Assembly (NCBI GenBank): GCA_963575645.1
Contig: OY754466.1
Coordinates: 15,602,001-15,666,000 of the forward strand
Length of the DNA stretch: 64,000 nucleotides
Source: Xanthostigma xanthostigma
Lineage: Eukaryota > Arthropoda > Insecta > Raphidioptera > Raphidiidae
Direction of reading: 5' to 3'
Shown: positions 55,554-64,000 of the stretch, in pieces
Layout of the letters: every line of letters starts with the position of its first letter
Position numbering within the stretch: position 1 is the stretch's first letter
Made by a program: the position numbers and the translations under genes
Notes under the pieces: model-generated
What the model was told of the DNA's origin: nothing
The model's input: the letters and a program-made list of their open reading frames with translations, nothing else
Database searches by the model: none

Positions 55554-56155
55554 TCTATACTAATATATAAAGCTGAAGAGTTTGTTTGTTTGTTTGAACG
55601 CGCTAATCTCAGGAACTACTCGTTCAAATTTTGTTGGATAGCCCATTTATCGAGGAAGGCTATAGGCTATATAATATTACGCTACGACCATTAGGAGCGG
55701 AGCATTAATGAAAAATGTTGCAAAATGTATCTCAAAAATAATCTTCTATTCATGTGAAATACACCAACTAGATATACTCATATTAGCGTTGTGAGTACAC
55801 AACCCCAGGTGGCTCAATCGGTAGAGGATGCCACTGTCAATATCAGGGTCGTGGGTTCGAGCCCCACGTTGGGCGAATATATTTTTATTTTTTTTTTATT
55901 TTTTCTACATTGCTTTCTTCTAAGGCTTACATTTAAATTTATTTTAATTTTATTGAATTAATTAAAAAAAAATTATTAGTTAAAAAAAGTATAAATACTG
56001 CTTTTTATCGACAAAAACTTTTGAACGGTAACTCCGATCATCATGAATTTTGACACAATATTCATCTCGGTAAACTAAGATGAATGTGTGTACTCATGTT
56101 CCTCCCTTCCCCATTCGTTCTTTTACATCCGGGTAAAACCGGACGGGACCGCTAG
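55554..56155 (+). mobile_element. Helitron, non-autonomous, about 600 bp, with tRNA-like insert (copy 2)
   Basis: 5' TCTATACTAATATATAAAGC preceded by A; 3' CCGGGTAAAACCGGACGG hairpin region, then GACCGCTAG and a flanking T. Collinear with 1147-1745. Confidence 0.85.
55803..55874 (+). tRNA. tRNA-Lys-derived pseudogene inside Helitron (copy 2)
   Basis: CCAGGTGGCTCAATCGGTAG (D-arm), loop CTGTCAA with GTC, then GTCGTGGGTTCGAGCCCCAC (T-arm, well paired) and GTTGGGC, which pairs in part with the 5' end. The anticodon stem is mismatched as in copy 1. A T-run follows about 15 nt downstream. Confidence 0.6.
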
Positions 56156-57750
56156 TTTTCTATAAGTATGCAACGATATTTATTTTCATTTTTTTTTTTG
56201 AGGAAAACAAATATTTTTTGTTTGTGTTGATCGGAACGTATAATTTCTTTTGAACCAAACAAAAATTGTTTGAGGCAAATAAATATTGTTTAGTTCAAAT
56301 AAATTAACACCAACAAATATTTGCTTGCCTCAAATATTTTTTTCTCAGTGTAGTCAGTTTAAAAAAGTTCTGAGAGATTTGGATATAAGCCGAAAATTCG
56401 CATTTTTTTAAAAAGTGCAAAAATCAATTTCTTTCGTATACTATTAAAATTGAAAATTTTTATAGAACAACTTACGCTGATTCCAATCCGTACAAGCATT
56501 TTGTATTTATTTTAATTTAGATAACTTTACACGCACACAACCTTCTAAACCAGACAAAACACAGACGTTTGTCAAAAGGGTAACGGTAAAGTAGAGAAAG
56601 GCTTTTTTTTAATAAAGTGTTTCCATAATTTTGAGCAGTAGTGTATAATGCATTTTTACTCATGTTTGAGAATGAGACGTTTCTGATTCCATTAGACAAG
56701 TTCTACGATAAAGGTTGGAAACCACTGCATTAGACAAGACAGACAGACCACCTGGTTAGCGAGACAACGGGGATTTGTTTTTCGTTTTGTGACAGACCGT
56801 TCAATTGGACGACGCGCCAAGTCCTTGTTGCAATGAACGTACAATATTATGGTATATGTCACTAGTATAAATGTTAGGGTAGGTCGTCTATCGGTCCAAT
56901 GGACAAATAACAGATCGCTATCGGACGGATACTGTTGTTTATGCGTTCAGTGTTTATTTATAAACACCACTACAGTTGGGTTTTATTAATTAGTTTGTCG
57001 AATGATCCAACATCCAAATAAAAATAACAGGTACTTATTGGACACATTTTTAAACGGTTTTATTTAGCTCGACCCCGTATATTTGTTTATTACTATCTTT
57101 GTTTCAAATCTTGCGACAGTTTTTTCAACTACTTCCTGTTATCCGATTGAGTTGAAATTTTGCATCCATATGTAGTTCCGATGACAATACAAAATTATAA
57201 TAACTAATTGACCGGCCCGGTTTTTTCCGATTGCAAATCGCAACACTAACAACTTAAAAATAAAATAGGTAAAAAGGCTTTTTAAGTTAAACAGTTTTAT
57301 TGTACAATCGATGATGAGCCACCGTACGGGGAATTACTGTCGAAAAAAAATTAAATAAACTAATTTTTTAATGCCTCTGACTACCACTAACTCCTTAAGT
57401 TGTTTTTCGGTTTGCTGAGTGAAGAGGATAGAGTATGGTAGAGGCCATTCGTGTTCGCATGCGCGTCGCGTCTAATAGCTTCGTAATCTCACTCCAATCC
57501 TTTTCTTCGGTCCAGTTCGATAACTCGATGTGCCCAAATTTAAACTTTTTCTCTTTTAAGTCATAGTAAACGTTAAATTTTGACGTTCAAAGAAAAAAAC
57601 TTTGCGGATTAAGTATTCACTAATTTCCTCAAAAAAAACGCAAATACTTTTCGTTTTTCACTACCATTTTTCGAATCTAACCAATCAGAAATCACATATA
57701 TACACGTCATAGCAACTGGTGTAGAATTACTGTATTACTATTTCACGTTG
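56156..57750. other. Intergenic, no recognised feature
   Basis: AAACAAATATTT-type motifs recur at 56200-56345. No coding signal. Confidence 0.4.
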
Positions 57751-57753
57751 TAT

Positions 57754-57902
57754 ACACGACCCCGTAACTGTTTTTTAAGTAAATCCCCTAAATGCCCCCC
57801 TCTTTTCACTGCGCAAAAAAACGCCATCGTATCGACACGACACCCGTAATTGTTTTTTAAAGAACTCCCCCCAAACACCTTCCCCTTTTCACTGCGCAAA
57901 AA
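57754..57902. repeat. Two-copy tandem repeat, about 82 bp
   Basis: CACGACCCCGTAACTGTTTT and CACGACACCCGTAATTGTTT, each followed by CTTTTCACTGCGCAAAAAAA. Confidence 0.65.
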
Positions 57903-57980
57903 AAATAATTTATAAAAAATATTACGCACTTAAAAGGGCCGCAATAACACTGTTATATGTTATATAAAATAATAATTGTG

Positions 57981-59297
57981 TGTTACCGGCCAAACCCGAT
58001 TTCAGGACAAACTAGTTCAGCCTAGGCCAAACTAGTTTAGCCTAAGCTCGATAGGACAAACTAGTTTATACTAGGCCAAACTAGTCTGGCCTAAGCTTGA
58101 TAGGACAAACTAGTTTAGCCTAGGCTAAACTAGTTTGTCCTATTATGAATATGTACACTCCAGGATAAACTGGTATAGCCTAGCTAGTTTGAACTAATTT
58201 CAAGGTAAAGTAAATTATATACTGGAAAATAATCATGATTTTTTAAAATAATAATAATAAAATTTATTGTCATTCGTACAATAATTAATGTACACGTTGA
58301 CAGTCAAAGAATTCTTTTATGCTGGAGAAACAATTTTCTAATAAAAATTTCTTTACCTTTCTTTTAAAATTTCTGGATTCTAAAATTCTTGTTTCGAGTG
58401 GCAATTTATTAAAACATTGTAGGATACCATAAAAATTTGGTATGTATGTATAGTCTTAGCATATTTGTGTAATGGTAGGCAGAGATTTTGTTTTTAAAAA
58501 CCTTTGAGCCGTTAGACGTATAGTTTTTGAGTTATTGGATATTAAAAATTCAGTTAGTAATATACGGTAAATGAGATAATATCCAATTTTCAAGTTTTAG
58601 TTATTAGCAACGTCAAAAAAATTATTTAATAAAAACAAAATTTATGAAAAACTTTTCGTGTACATAATCTGGTTTTCGTGGTGATATAATTCAAATCTAG
58701 AAAATAGAGATTTTGTGAGTTGTTTCGAAAATTTTTAATTTATATTTCTCCAAAACTGCACGGAAAAGTTTAGTTTTTTTAATTTTTACGTTATCTAAAA
58801 GAGTCAAACTTTCGAATAAACATTTTTTTTTATTTTCCTATAGCCAATTTCGTTTAATCTTATTTTTATATACACTTCCGGTCGGTCTTCTCATTTATCA
58901 TTGTGTTAAAAATCTCAATTTTAATATTTAATTACTTGAAACCTAGACTGCCAATGTTTTTTTAAAAAAAATGCAGTTGAATGTATGAGATATCCATAAT
59001 TAACATATTAAAATTTCAGCGTATTATCTATACATTGCTCTATCGGGTGTATAACCTTAAAACTTTCTTTTGTTGCAAAAACACTTCCTATCTTTGTCTT
59101 TTTATACTTATTCGATTCGGCAACATAGTTTATCCTAGGACAAACTAGTTCAGCCTAGGCTAAACTAGTTTGTCCTATCGAGCTTAGGCCAGACTAGTTT
59201 GGCCTAGGCTAAACTAGTTTGTCCTATCGAGCTTAGGCCAAACTAGTTTGGCCTAGGCTGAACTAGTTTGTCCTGAAATCGGGTTTGGCCGGTAACA
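57981..59297. mobile_element. Element with about 165-bp inverted ends made of CTAGT-containing units
   Basis: TGTTACCGGCCAAACCCGAT at the left mirrors ATCGGGTTTGGCCGGTAACA at the right. Next to each end are several AGGACAAACTAGTT, GCCTAGGC and CCAAACTAGTTTGG-type units, many of them self-palindromic. The interior carries a LINE relic (58245-58442). No transposase seen. Confidence 0.7.
58245..58442 (-). pseudogene. LINE ORF2 C-terminus (CR1/Jockey-like) with TTA-rich tail
   Basis: On the minus strand the frame reads NFYGILQCFNKLPLETR, then NFKRKVKKFLLENC and FSSIKEFFDC, and stops at 58285-58287. After about 35 bp comes AATAAATTTTATTATTATTA. The FNxLPxExR...FKxxxKxFLLExxFYSxxEF pattern is the usual close of ORF2 in CR1/Jockey-like LINEs. 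About 52 codons remain. It sits inside the CTAGT-ended element, so it either inserted there or was captured. Confidence 0.65.
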
Positions 59298-59434
59298 TAT
59301 ACAAATAATTTATCAGTTTTCAATCGCACCAAACAAGTACCTATATGGTAAGTGCATGCATCCATTCTTTTGTATCATTTGAATAAAAGTTCAAACGACG
59401 ACTTTCCAACTTTGCTTCGTTTATAAATAACTTA

Positions 59435-59890
59435 AGGCCGCTGCACACGAGGCTAGAAACGCTGCTAGATTCCTTGCTAGATTTGCCTACTAGTTTTCTA
59501 GCGCTGGTTTTCTTGATTGCTGTTAAGTGCTCGCTTCACACGAGACTATTAATTTTCAAGCTTGTTTTGTGGATAGATCTGATGCGCGCGCAGTGACAGT
59601 TCGAATATAACCACAGAGCAAAACGTGTCGGTTGTCTGACTGAGCAGAATGACGCCATGTTGGTTTGGGGCCGTTTGTTCAAGTGCCCACGTGACAAGAT
59701 ACTGGTTCCTAATTGGTTCTTGCTCATACCTAGCAGCACATCTAGCAGGGAAAATAGCCCCTGTTCTAATTTTAAAACCTACCTTGTGAGCTAGCAGGCC
59801 AGCTCGTAGTGACGTCATTTCCAGCTTCGTACCCAGCCTACCGGCTAGCAGAACTCTTAGCAGCGTTTCTAGCCTCGTGTGCAGCGCTCT
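59435..59890 (-). mobile_element. PIF/Harbinger-like MITE, copy 3
   Basis: AGGCCGCTGCACACGAGGCT at the left; the right end is the complement of AGAGCGCTGCACACGAGGCT. TTA flanks at 59432-59434 and 59891-59893. The orientation is opposite to copies 1 and 2. Confidence 0.82.
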
Positions 59891-60334
59891 TTATACCTAA
59901 TAGTTTCAAATGAGAACTTTTATCAATTAAACATAATAAAGTCGGTGATGTTGAATGGGCTTTTGTGTTACAACAAATAATAATAATGTCTATTACAACA
60001 GTTTAATTAAAGTAGGTCTAACAATTACGCAAACTCTCGAAATTCCCAACTAAACTAATTCATTCATAATATAGTAATATACCGAGTGAACACATATACA
60101 TAGCCATAGGTCGCATACATATATATGGTGTACACAAACACACACTCAAACAGACATAATACAGACTCTAGTTCATTGTGTCTAAGATATTAACAATGAG
60201 GAAACTTGAGTGTTCGACGAACAAAACTGCTATACATGTATATTACGTCACGTGATGTACGAGGGCAAACAAAAAGTTTACATACACGGCGTTTATTTAA
60301 TCATCTATCCGCTATCGAATGATCTTGTCATACA
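59891..60334. other. Intergenic, no recognised feature
   Basis: No supported feature. Confidence 0.4.
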
Positions 60335-60600
60335 TAACAACTTTTACCATTCTAACCCACATGTGGGGAATGGTACTAGTTCAGGTCAAAAATCACTTTT
60401 CTAAATTTTGAGATCCCCTGAATTTAAAAAACATATTTTTGGAAAAACTCTGTGCGTCTGTCAGTCTGTTTGTCTGTGAGCACGATACAGGCCAAACGGA
60501 TGAGCGGATTAAAACTTAATTTTGGGAGGGTGTTTTATACATAAATATGAAGAGCCCTATTGTTTTTGGGGAAAATCGGCGCGTGCGCAAAAGAGATATA

Positions 60601-60883
60601 TTCAAATAAATAAAATTGTTGACCAATTTTTCTCAGACCAATATATTGACAAAAAATAAAAAAATAACAAATCAATATAACAGAAGATGACGTTTCGATC
60701 CGGCTTTGGATCTTCTTCAGAATAATCTAAAAAATATAAAAATTATTAGTATTAGTTATTTAATATTATGTTATATTGATTTGTTATTTTTTTATTTTTT
60801 GTCAATATATTGGTCTGAGAAAAATTGGTCGACAATTTTATTTATTTGAAGAGTTCTATTCAGACGTTAATCAAAGATTTGAC
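60601..60883 (+). mobile_element. Penelope-like insertion, terminal repeats with ribozyme-like core
   Basis: Direct repeat AAGAGATATA at 60591-60600 and 60884-60893. Left inverted piece TTGACCAATTTTTCTCAGAC mirrors GTCTGAGAAAAATTGGTCGA. Tail GAAGAGTTCTATTCAGACGT. The left half holds the reverse complement of CTGAAGAAGATCC AAAGCC GGATCGAAACG. Confidence 0.75.
60690..60721 (-). ncRNA. Hammerhead-ribozyme-like core
   Basis: Minus strand: CTGAAGA, then GATCC/GGATC stem with loop AAAGCC, then GAAAC. One extra A lies between CTGAAGA and the stem. The partner stems were not resolved. Confidence 0.4.
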
Positions 60884-61453
60884 AAGAGATATATGCTATA
60901 ACGTTGTTTTTTATATAATAATAGTGTACTTTTCATAACGACTTATTATTCTATTTTTTTTTAGAAAGTTTCGTTAAAATTTTTTTTTCCGAATTTTATA
61001 GTTGCGGAAATATTTTGAAAAAAAACAGCTGTTCTTTTGGTTTGTGGATCTGTCAGAAATAAACTAGTTAGGCATGCTTTGATTAATTTTTACATGACGT
61101 GGAACATATTATGTAGATAACCATGGCAACGAATAACAAATATCATATTGAATACTAGCCATTACCCGCGTCACCTCACGCGATAATAGAAATTTTATTC
61201 TCTTTATTATAATATCTTAACAAATGTCAATATTTCTGAAGTTGGAATGGTCCCGTCGTCCAATTGGCTGGAAGTTTTCTATTGCGCCAGAGTACAGCGT
61301 TGTCACATTTTTTATTAGAGCTGTTCAACTAAACGGGGGCCCGATTAGCGCGATTCCACTGTACATAGAATTCAAAAGAGCACGTCATCAACTTTCCCCA
61401 GCACCGCGTATATCCACCAGAAGCGCAATTTTTTCATCCATACATCTCGAACA

Positions 61454-61570
61454 ATGGTACGACCGTTCCTTTTTGCAACAATTCTCACTTGTGCCCTCGC
61501 ACTCCTTGCTCTTTTTTCCCCGGACACCAATCACGCCCGTGTCGTATGGATACCATATAAAATACATATA
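61454..61570 (+). CDS. Candidate first exon of a secreted protein
   Basis: From ATG in the context ACAATGG the frame reads MVRPFLFATILTCALALLAL, a strong signal-peptide pattern (one Arg, then an 18-residue hydrophobic core), followed by HARVVWIPYKI. The local DNA is more GC-rich than its surroundings, as coding DNA in such a genome would be. The frame stays open to 61708 but runs into a Tigger-like element from 61643, so the real exon should end earlier at a donor I cannot fix. A longer overlapping frame (61224-61622) lacks any such feature. No downstream exon was found. Confidence 0.3.
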
Positions 61571-61642
61571 TGCACGCGCTCAAGCAGTCCCCGTTTTATA
61601 CGTACGCTGTCATTTTTTTTAACAAAAACGAGTTTTAAAATA

Positions 61643-62862
61643 CAGTGTAAACTATATATAGCAACACTTAAGGACTGTGCACTTTGTGGCGTTATTGAGA
61701 GTTGTTAAACGGAGAGAAGAAATAATCCATTAATATTTTTTTACTATAATATATAAAATTTACAACTGATCAACAAACATTCATACTAAACATATTGTAA
61801 CAAAACTGCTGTAGTCTGTGGCGGAAATTATTTATTTACAATATTAACTGTTAAAACACACAAACGAAAACGTATAACGTTAACAGAAATAAACTAATAG
61901 TTCTAAATTATAAAACAAAAGAATAAGTAATAGAGAATAAAGAGTCGCTAAATTATGTACAAAGAAATATTTACAACACACAACACAGAGTTTATCAGCG
62001 CAATTGTCTATTCACTATAAGTTATTTATTGTAAAACCACTCACTAGAGTTATATTTATTTCCACAGATTAACGGAATTTATGTTGTAATGCCAGAACAT
62101 GCACAATTTATGTAACACAGTTATCTGTAACCGACTGTACGTCCACTCACTGTTAACACGCTGTAACTGACTGAACTCCACTGAACTTACTCTGTCCGCC
62201 TTTTATAGTTTTTGGTCTATGTTTCCAGAAACTTCGAATAGAGATTTCCTGTCCTCTCTACGCGTTCGGGTCTCCTATGTCCGGTGATGGCTACCTGCAT
62301 TCATTGTTGCTTGTCTTTACATGCGTGGGAGCCTCTAAGGGTCCGATGTCCGTTACCTGCTTTCATTGTTTGTCCGTTGACCTTCGAGCATTTTGTAGAC
62401 TTTTCTAGAAACTCACATAGGCGCAACATTGTGGGGTAAAATGCGCAGCAATATGAAAGATAATCCCAACAAATAAAAGAACGAATTTCTTAGAATCTTC
62501 GGTACGCATGATTCCGACAACAAAGCAACAAAATAACATACAAGCACTGTTTATTGCTTAATGATCACGTGTTGTTGTCATATTTAGAGTGGGTGTGTCG
62601 ATATTTAAGGCCGCTGAACACGTTGTTTGTTATTTTGTTGCTTTGTTGTCGGCAGCATGCGTACCGAAGATTCTAAGAAATTCGTTATTTTGCTTGTTGG
62701 AATTATCTTTCATATGCTTAGCTCAGATGCTTATCGATAAGTGATCATATTATTAGTTGCCCACAAACTTGCAAACTGTGAACATGGCGAGTTTAACGAC
62801 AACTCTCAATAACGTCACAAAGTGCACAGTCCTTTGAGTGTCGCTATATAGGGTTTACACTG
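61643..62862. mobile_element. Tigger/pogo-like element with about 70-bp TIRs, 1.2 kb
   Basis: CAGTGTAAACTATATATAGC mirrors GCTATATAGGGTTTACACTG; the arms continue through GACTGTGCACTTTGTGGCGT and GAGAGTTGT. TA flanks both sides (61641-61642, 62863-62864). No transposase ORF. It contains a nested inverted pair (about 62475-62550 and 62621-62700). Confidence 0.7.
62475..62700. repeat. Nested inverted repeat in the Tigger-like element
   Basis: ACGAATTTCTTAGAATCTTC and CGGTACGCATGATTCCGACA on the left mirror GTCGGCAGCATGCGTACCGA and AGATTCTAAGAAATTCGT on the right. Arms are about 75 bp. Confidence 0.6.
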
Positions 62863-62993
62863 TATTTGGAAAATGAAAATTCTCTGTGCTCTCGTAATGT
62901 GACAGAATCGTGCGCCATTTGGGCCGTCGACATCAAAAAGAACCAACATGATCGACCGGTGTAGAGTTAGCCCCCCCAAATGCGAACTTTTGA

Positions 62994-63910
62994 ATATTAT
63001 TTATTGCAATCGTTTGACAGTTGTTTGACAGTGTTTGACAGATTTTATTTTCGCAAATTTTTTATGTTCTTTTTTCAGTGCATAGTTGGCCCCCCCACTT
63101 AATCAAAAATGAACATTTTTCATATAAAAAGGTTTGACAGATTATTATAAACGTTTGACAGATGTTCGTTTAGTTGTAAAAAAATTCTTTTTCTTTTTTG
63201 ACAAAATCAAATCATCCCAATGTCCAAAGATCTAGTTTATTATATTATTTATTGCAATCGTTTGACAGTTGTTTGACAGTGTTTGACAGATTTTATTTTC
63301 GCAAATTTTTTATGTTCTTTTTTCAGTGCATAGTTGGCCCCCCCACTTAATCAAAAATGAACATTTTTCATATAAAAAGGTTTGACAGATTATTATAAAC
63401 GTTTGACAGATGTTCGTTTAGTTGTAAAAAAATTCTTTTTCTTTTTTGACAAAATCAAATCATCCCAATGTCCAAAGATCTAGTTTATTTTATTTAATCA
63501 TAGACAATTTTACTAGAATGTTTGACAAATCATCACAATCGTTTGACAGATGTGATTTTAATTAGTTTACTATTGTAATTTACTATTGTTTATACCTACG
63601 TAATAAAAAAACTATTTAGTTTATCTCGACGTTGAATCGTGCCAAAAGGTTTGACAGATTACTATACACGTTTGACAAATGTTCGTTTAGTAGTAAGAGA
63701 TTTTTATTCCTTTTTTGACAAAATCAGTTGTCCCAAATGACCAAAGATGATGTTTATTTTACTCAAATTATCACATGCGTTTGACAGCTGTGTTTTAATT
63801 AGTTTACTGCATTTGGATGCCTATATTGACGTTAATAAATGGAAGATGGATGTATATTGACAAATATTGTCAAACTATCTGTCAAACGTTTTTAATAATC
63901 TGTCAAACCT
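62994..63910. repeat. TTTGACAG-rich satellite with a 248-bp perfect tandem duplication
   Basis: Copy 1 (62994-63241) and copy 2 (63242-63489) appear identical except at the last few bases. More diverged partial units follow to about 63910. TTTGACAG or its complement occurs 15 times in roughly 900 bp, with further TTTGACAAA variants. Each 248-bp unit holds five. The last two exact occurrences, at 63880-63910, are inverted. Confidence 0.85.
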
Positions 63911-64000
63911 GAATGATTCTGAATCTGAAATGATTCTAGAATAGTTTTTTTATTACATAGGGATGCTAAGTATATCTACATAAAAAACAAGAATATAAAA

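Larger units (their letters stand above)
60335..61275 (-). repeat. Family F6 repeat, complete copy, interrupted
   Basis: Begins (plus strand) TTTTACCATTCTAACCCACA and ends GTCCAATTGGCTGGAAG. A Penelope-like insertion (60601-60883) splits it, with AAGAGATATA on both sides. Confidence 0.7.

Noticed and set aside
61224-61622. 132-codon plus-strand frame
   Set aside because: Starts inside the F6 repeat and competes with the signal-peptide frame at 61454; no domain.

Overview
The window looks like intergenic DNA from an insect nuclear genome. It is AT-rich, with G+C around one third by eye. It has no operon or ribosome-binding-site structure and no open frame longer than 148 codons, and the only spliced coding structure belongs to a mobile element. 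From memory, not from a search, the repeat set resembles that of Lepidoptera: Helitrons starting TCTATACTAATA and ending with a GC hairpin plus CTAG, and a repeat starting GGGTTCCG and ending in a conserved CTTGRCCGGTTT-type tail. The lineage below 'insect' remains an inference. I found no confidently identifiable host gene. One short candidate first exon with a signal peptide lies at 61454-61570.

Layout. 0-10 kb: Harbinger-like MITEs (423-850, 7528-7972), two Helitrons (1147-1745, 8066-8399), a hAT MITE (4213-4390), and a palindromic retro-insertion with a 13-bp target duplication (5822-6079). 10-24 kb: several inverted-repeat elements, a degenerate PIF/Harbinger transposon with part of its transposase (14172-15740) interrupted by an R1-like LINE (15091-15548), a tRNA-type SINE, and a hAT MITE (23422-23843) holding another palindromic insertion. 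24.1-26.5 kb: a Helitron hosting a 1.6-kb DNA transposon with 16-bp perfect termini, GATC-rich subterminal arrays and an intron-containing DUF4806-like gene. 27-40 kb: hAT elements with exact or near-exact 8-bp target duplications, Tc1/mariner-type MITEs, and recurrent families called here D, F6, X and Y. 40.5-43.3 kb: a 2.8-kb hAT-type composite holding a 557-bp palindrome, a tRNA-like sequence and a 5'-truncated Penelope-like element with a GIY-YIG domain. 43.8-54 kb: foldbacks, Helitrons, a Tigger-like MITE, tandem repeats and another hAT. 55.5-64 kb: a second tRNA-bearing Helitron, an element with long CTAGT-rich inverted ends around a LINE relic, a third Harbinger MITE, two more inverted-repeat elements, and a TTTGACAG-rich satellite running toward the window edge.

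The features form a layered record of transposition. Young insertions keep intact target duplications (TTA/TAA for Harbinger, 8 bp for hAT, TA for mariner/pogo, A/T flanks for Helitrons, 10-13 bp for retro-insertions) and sit inside older copies. The most interesting signals are the DUF4806-bearing transposon, the Penelope-like inverted-repeat insertions (three of one family, two that share only the architecture), the tRNA carried by a Helitron family, and a pair of tiny retroposons that share the same 3' end.
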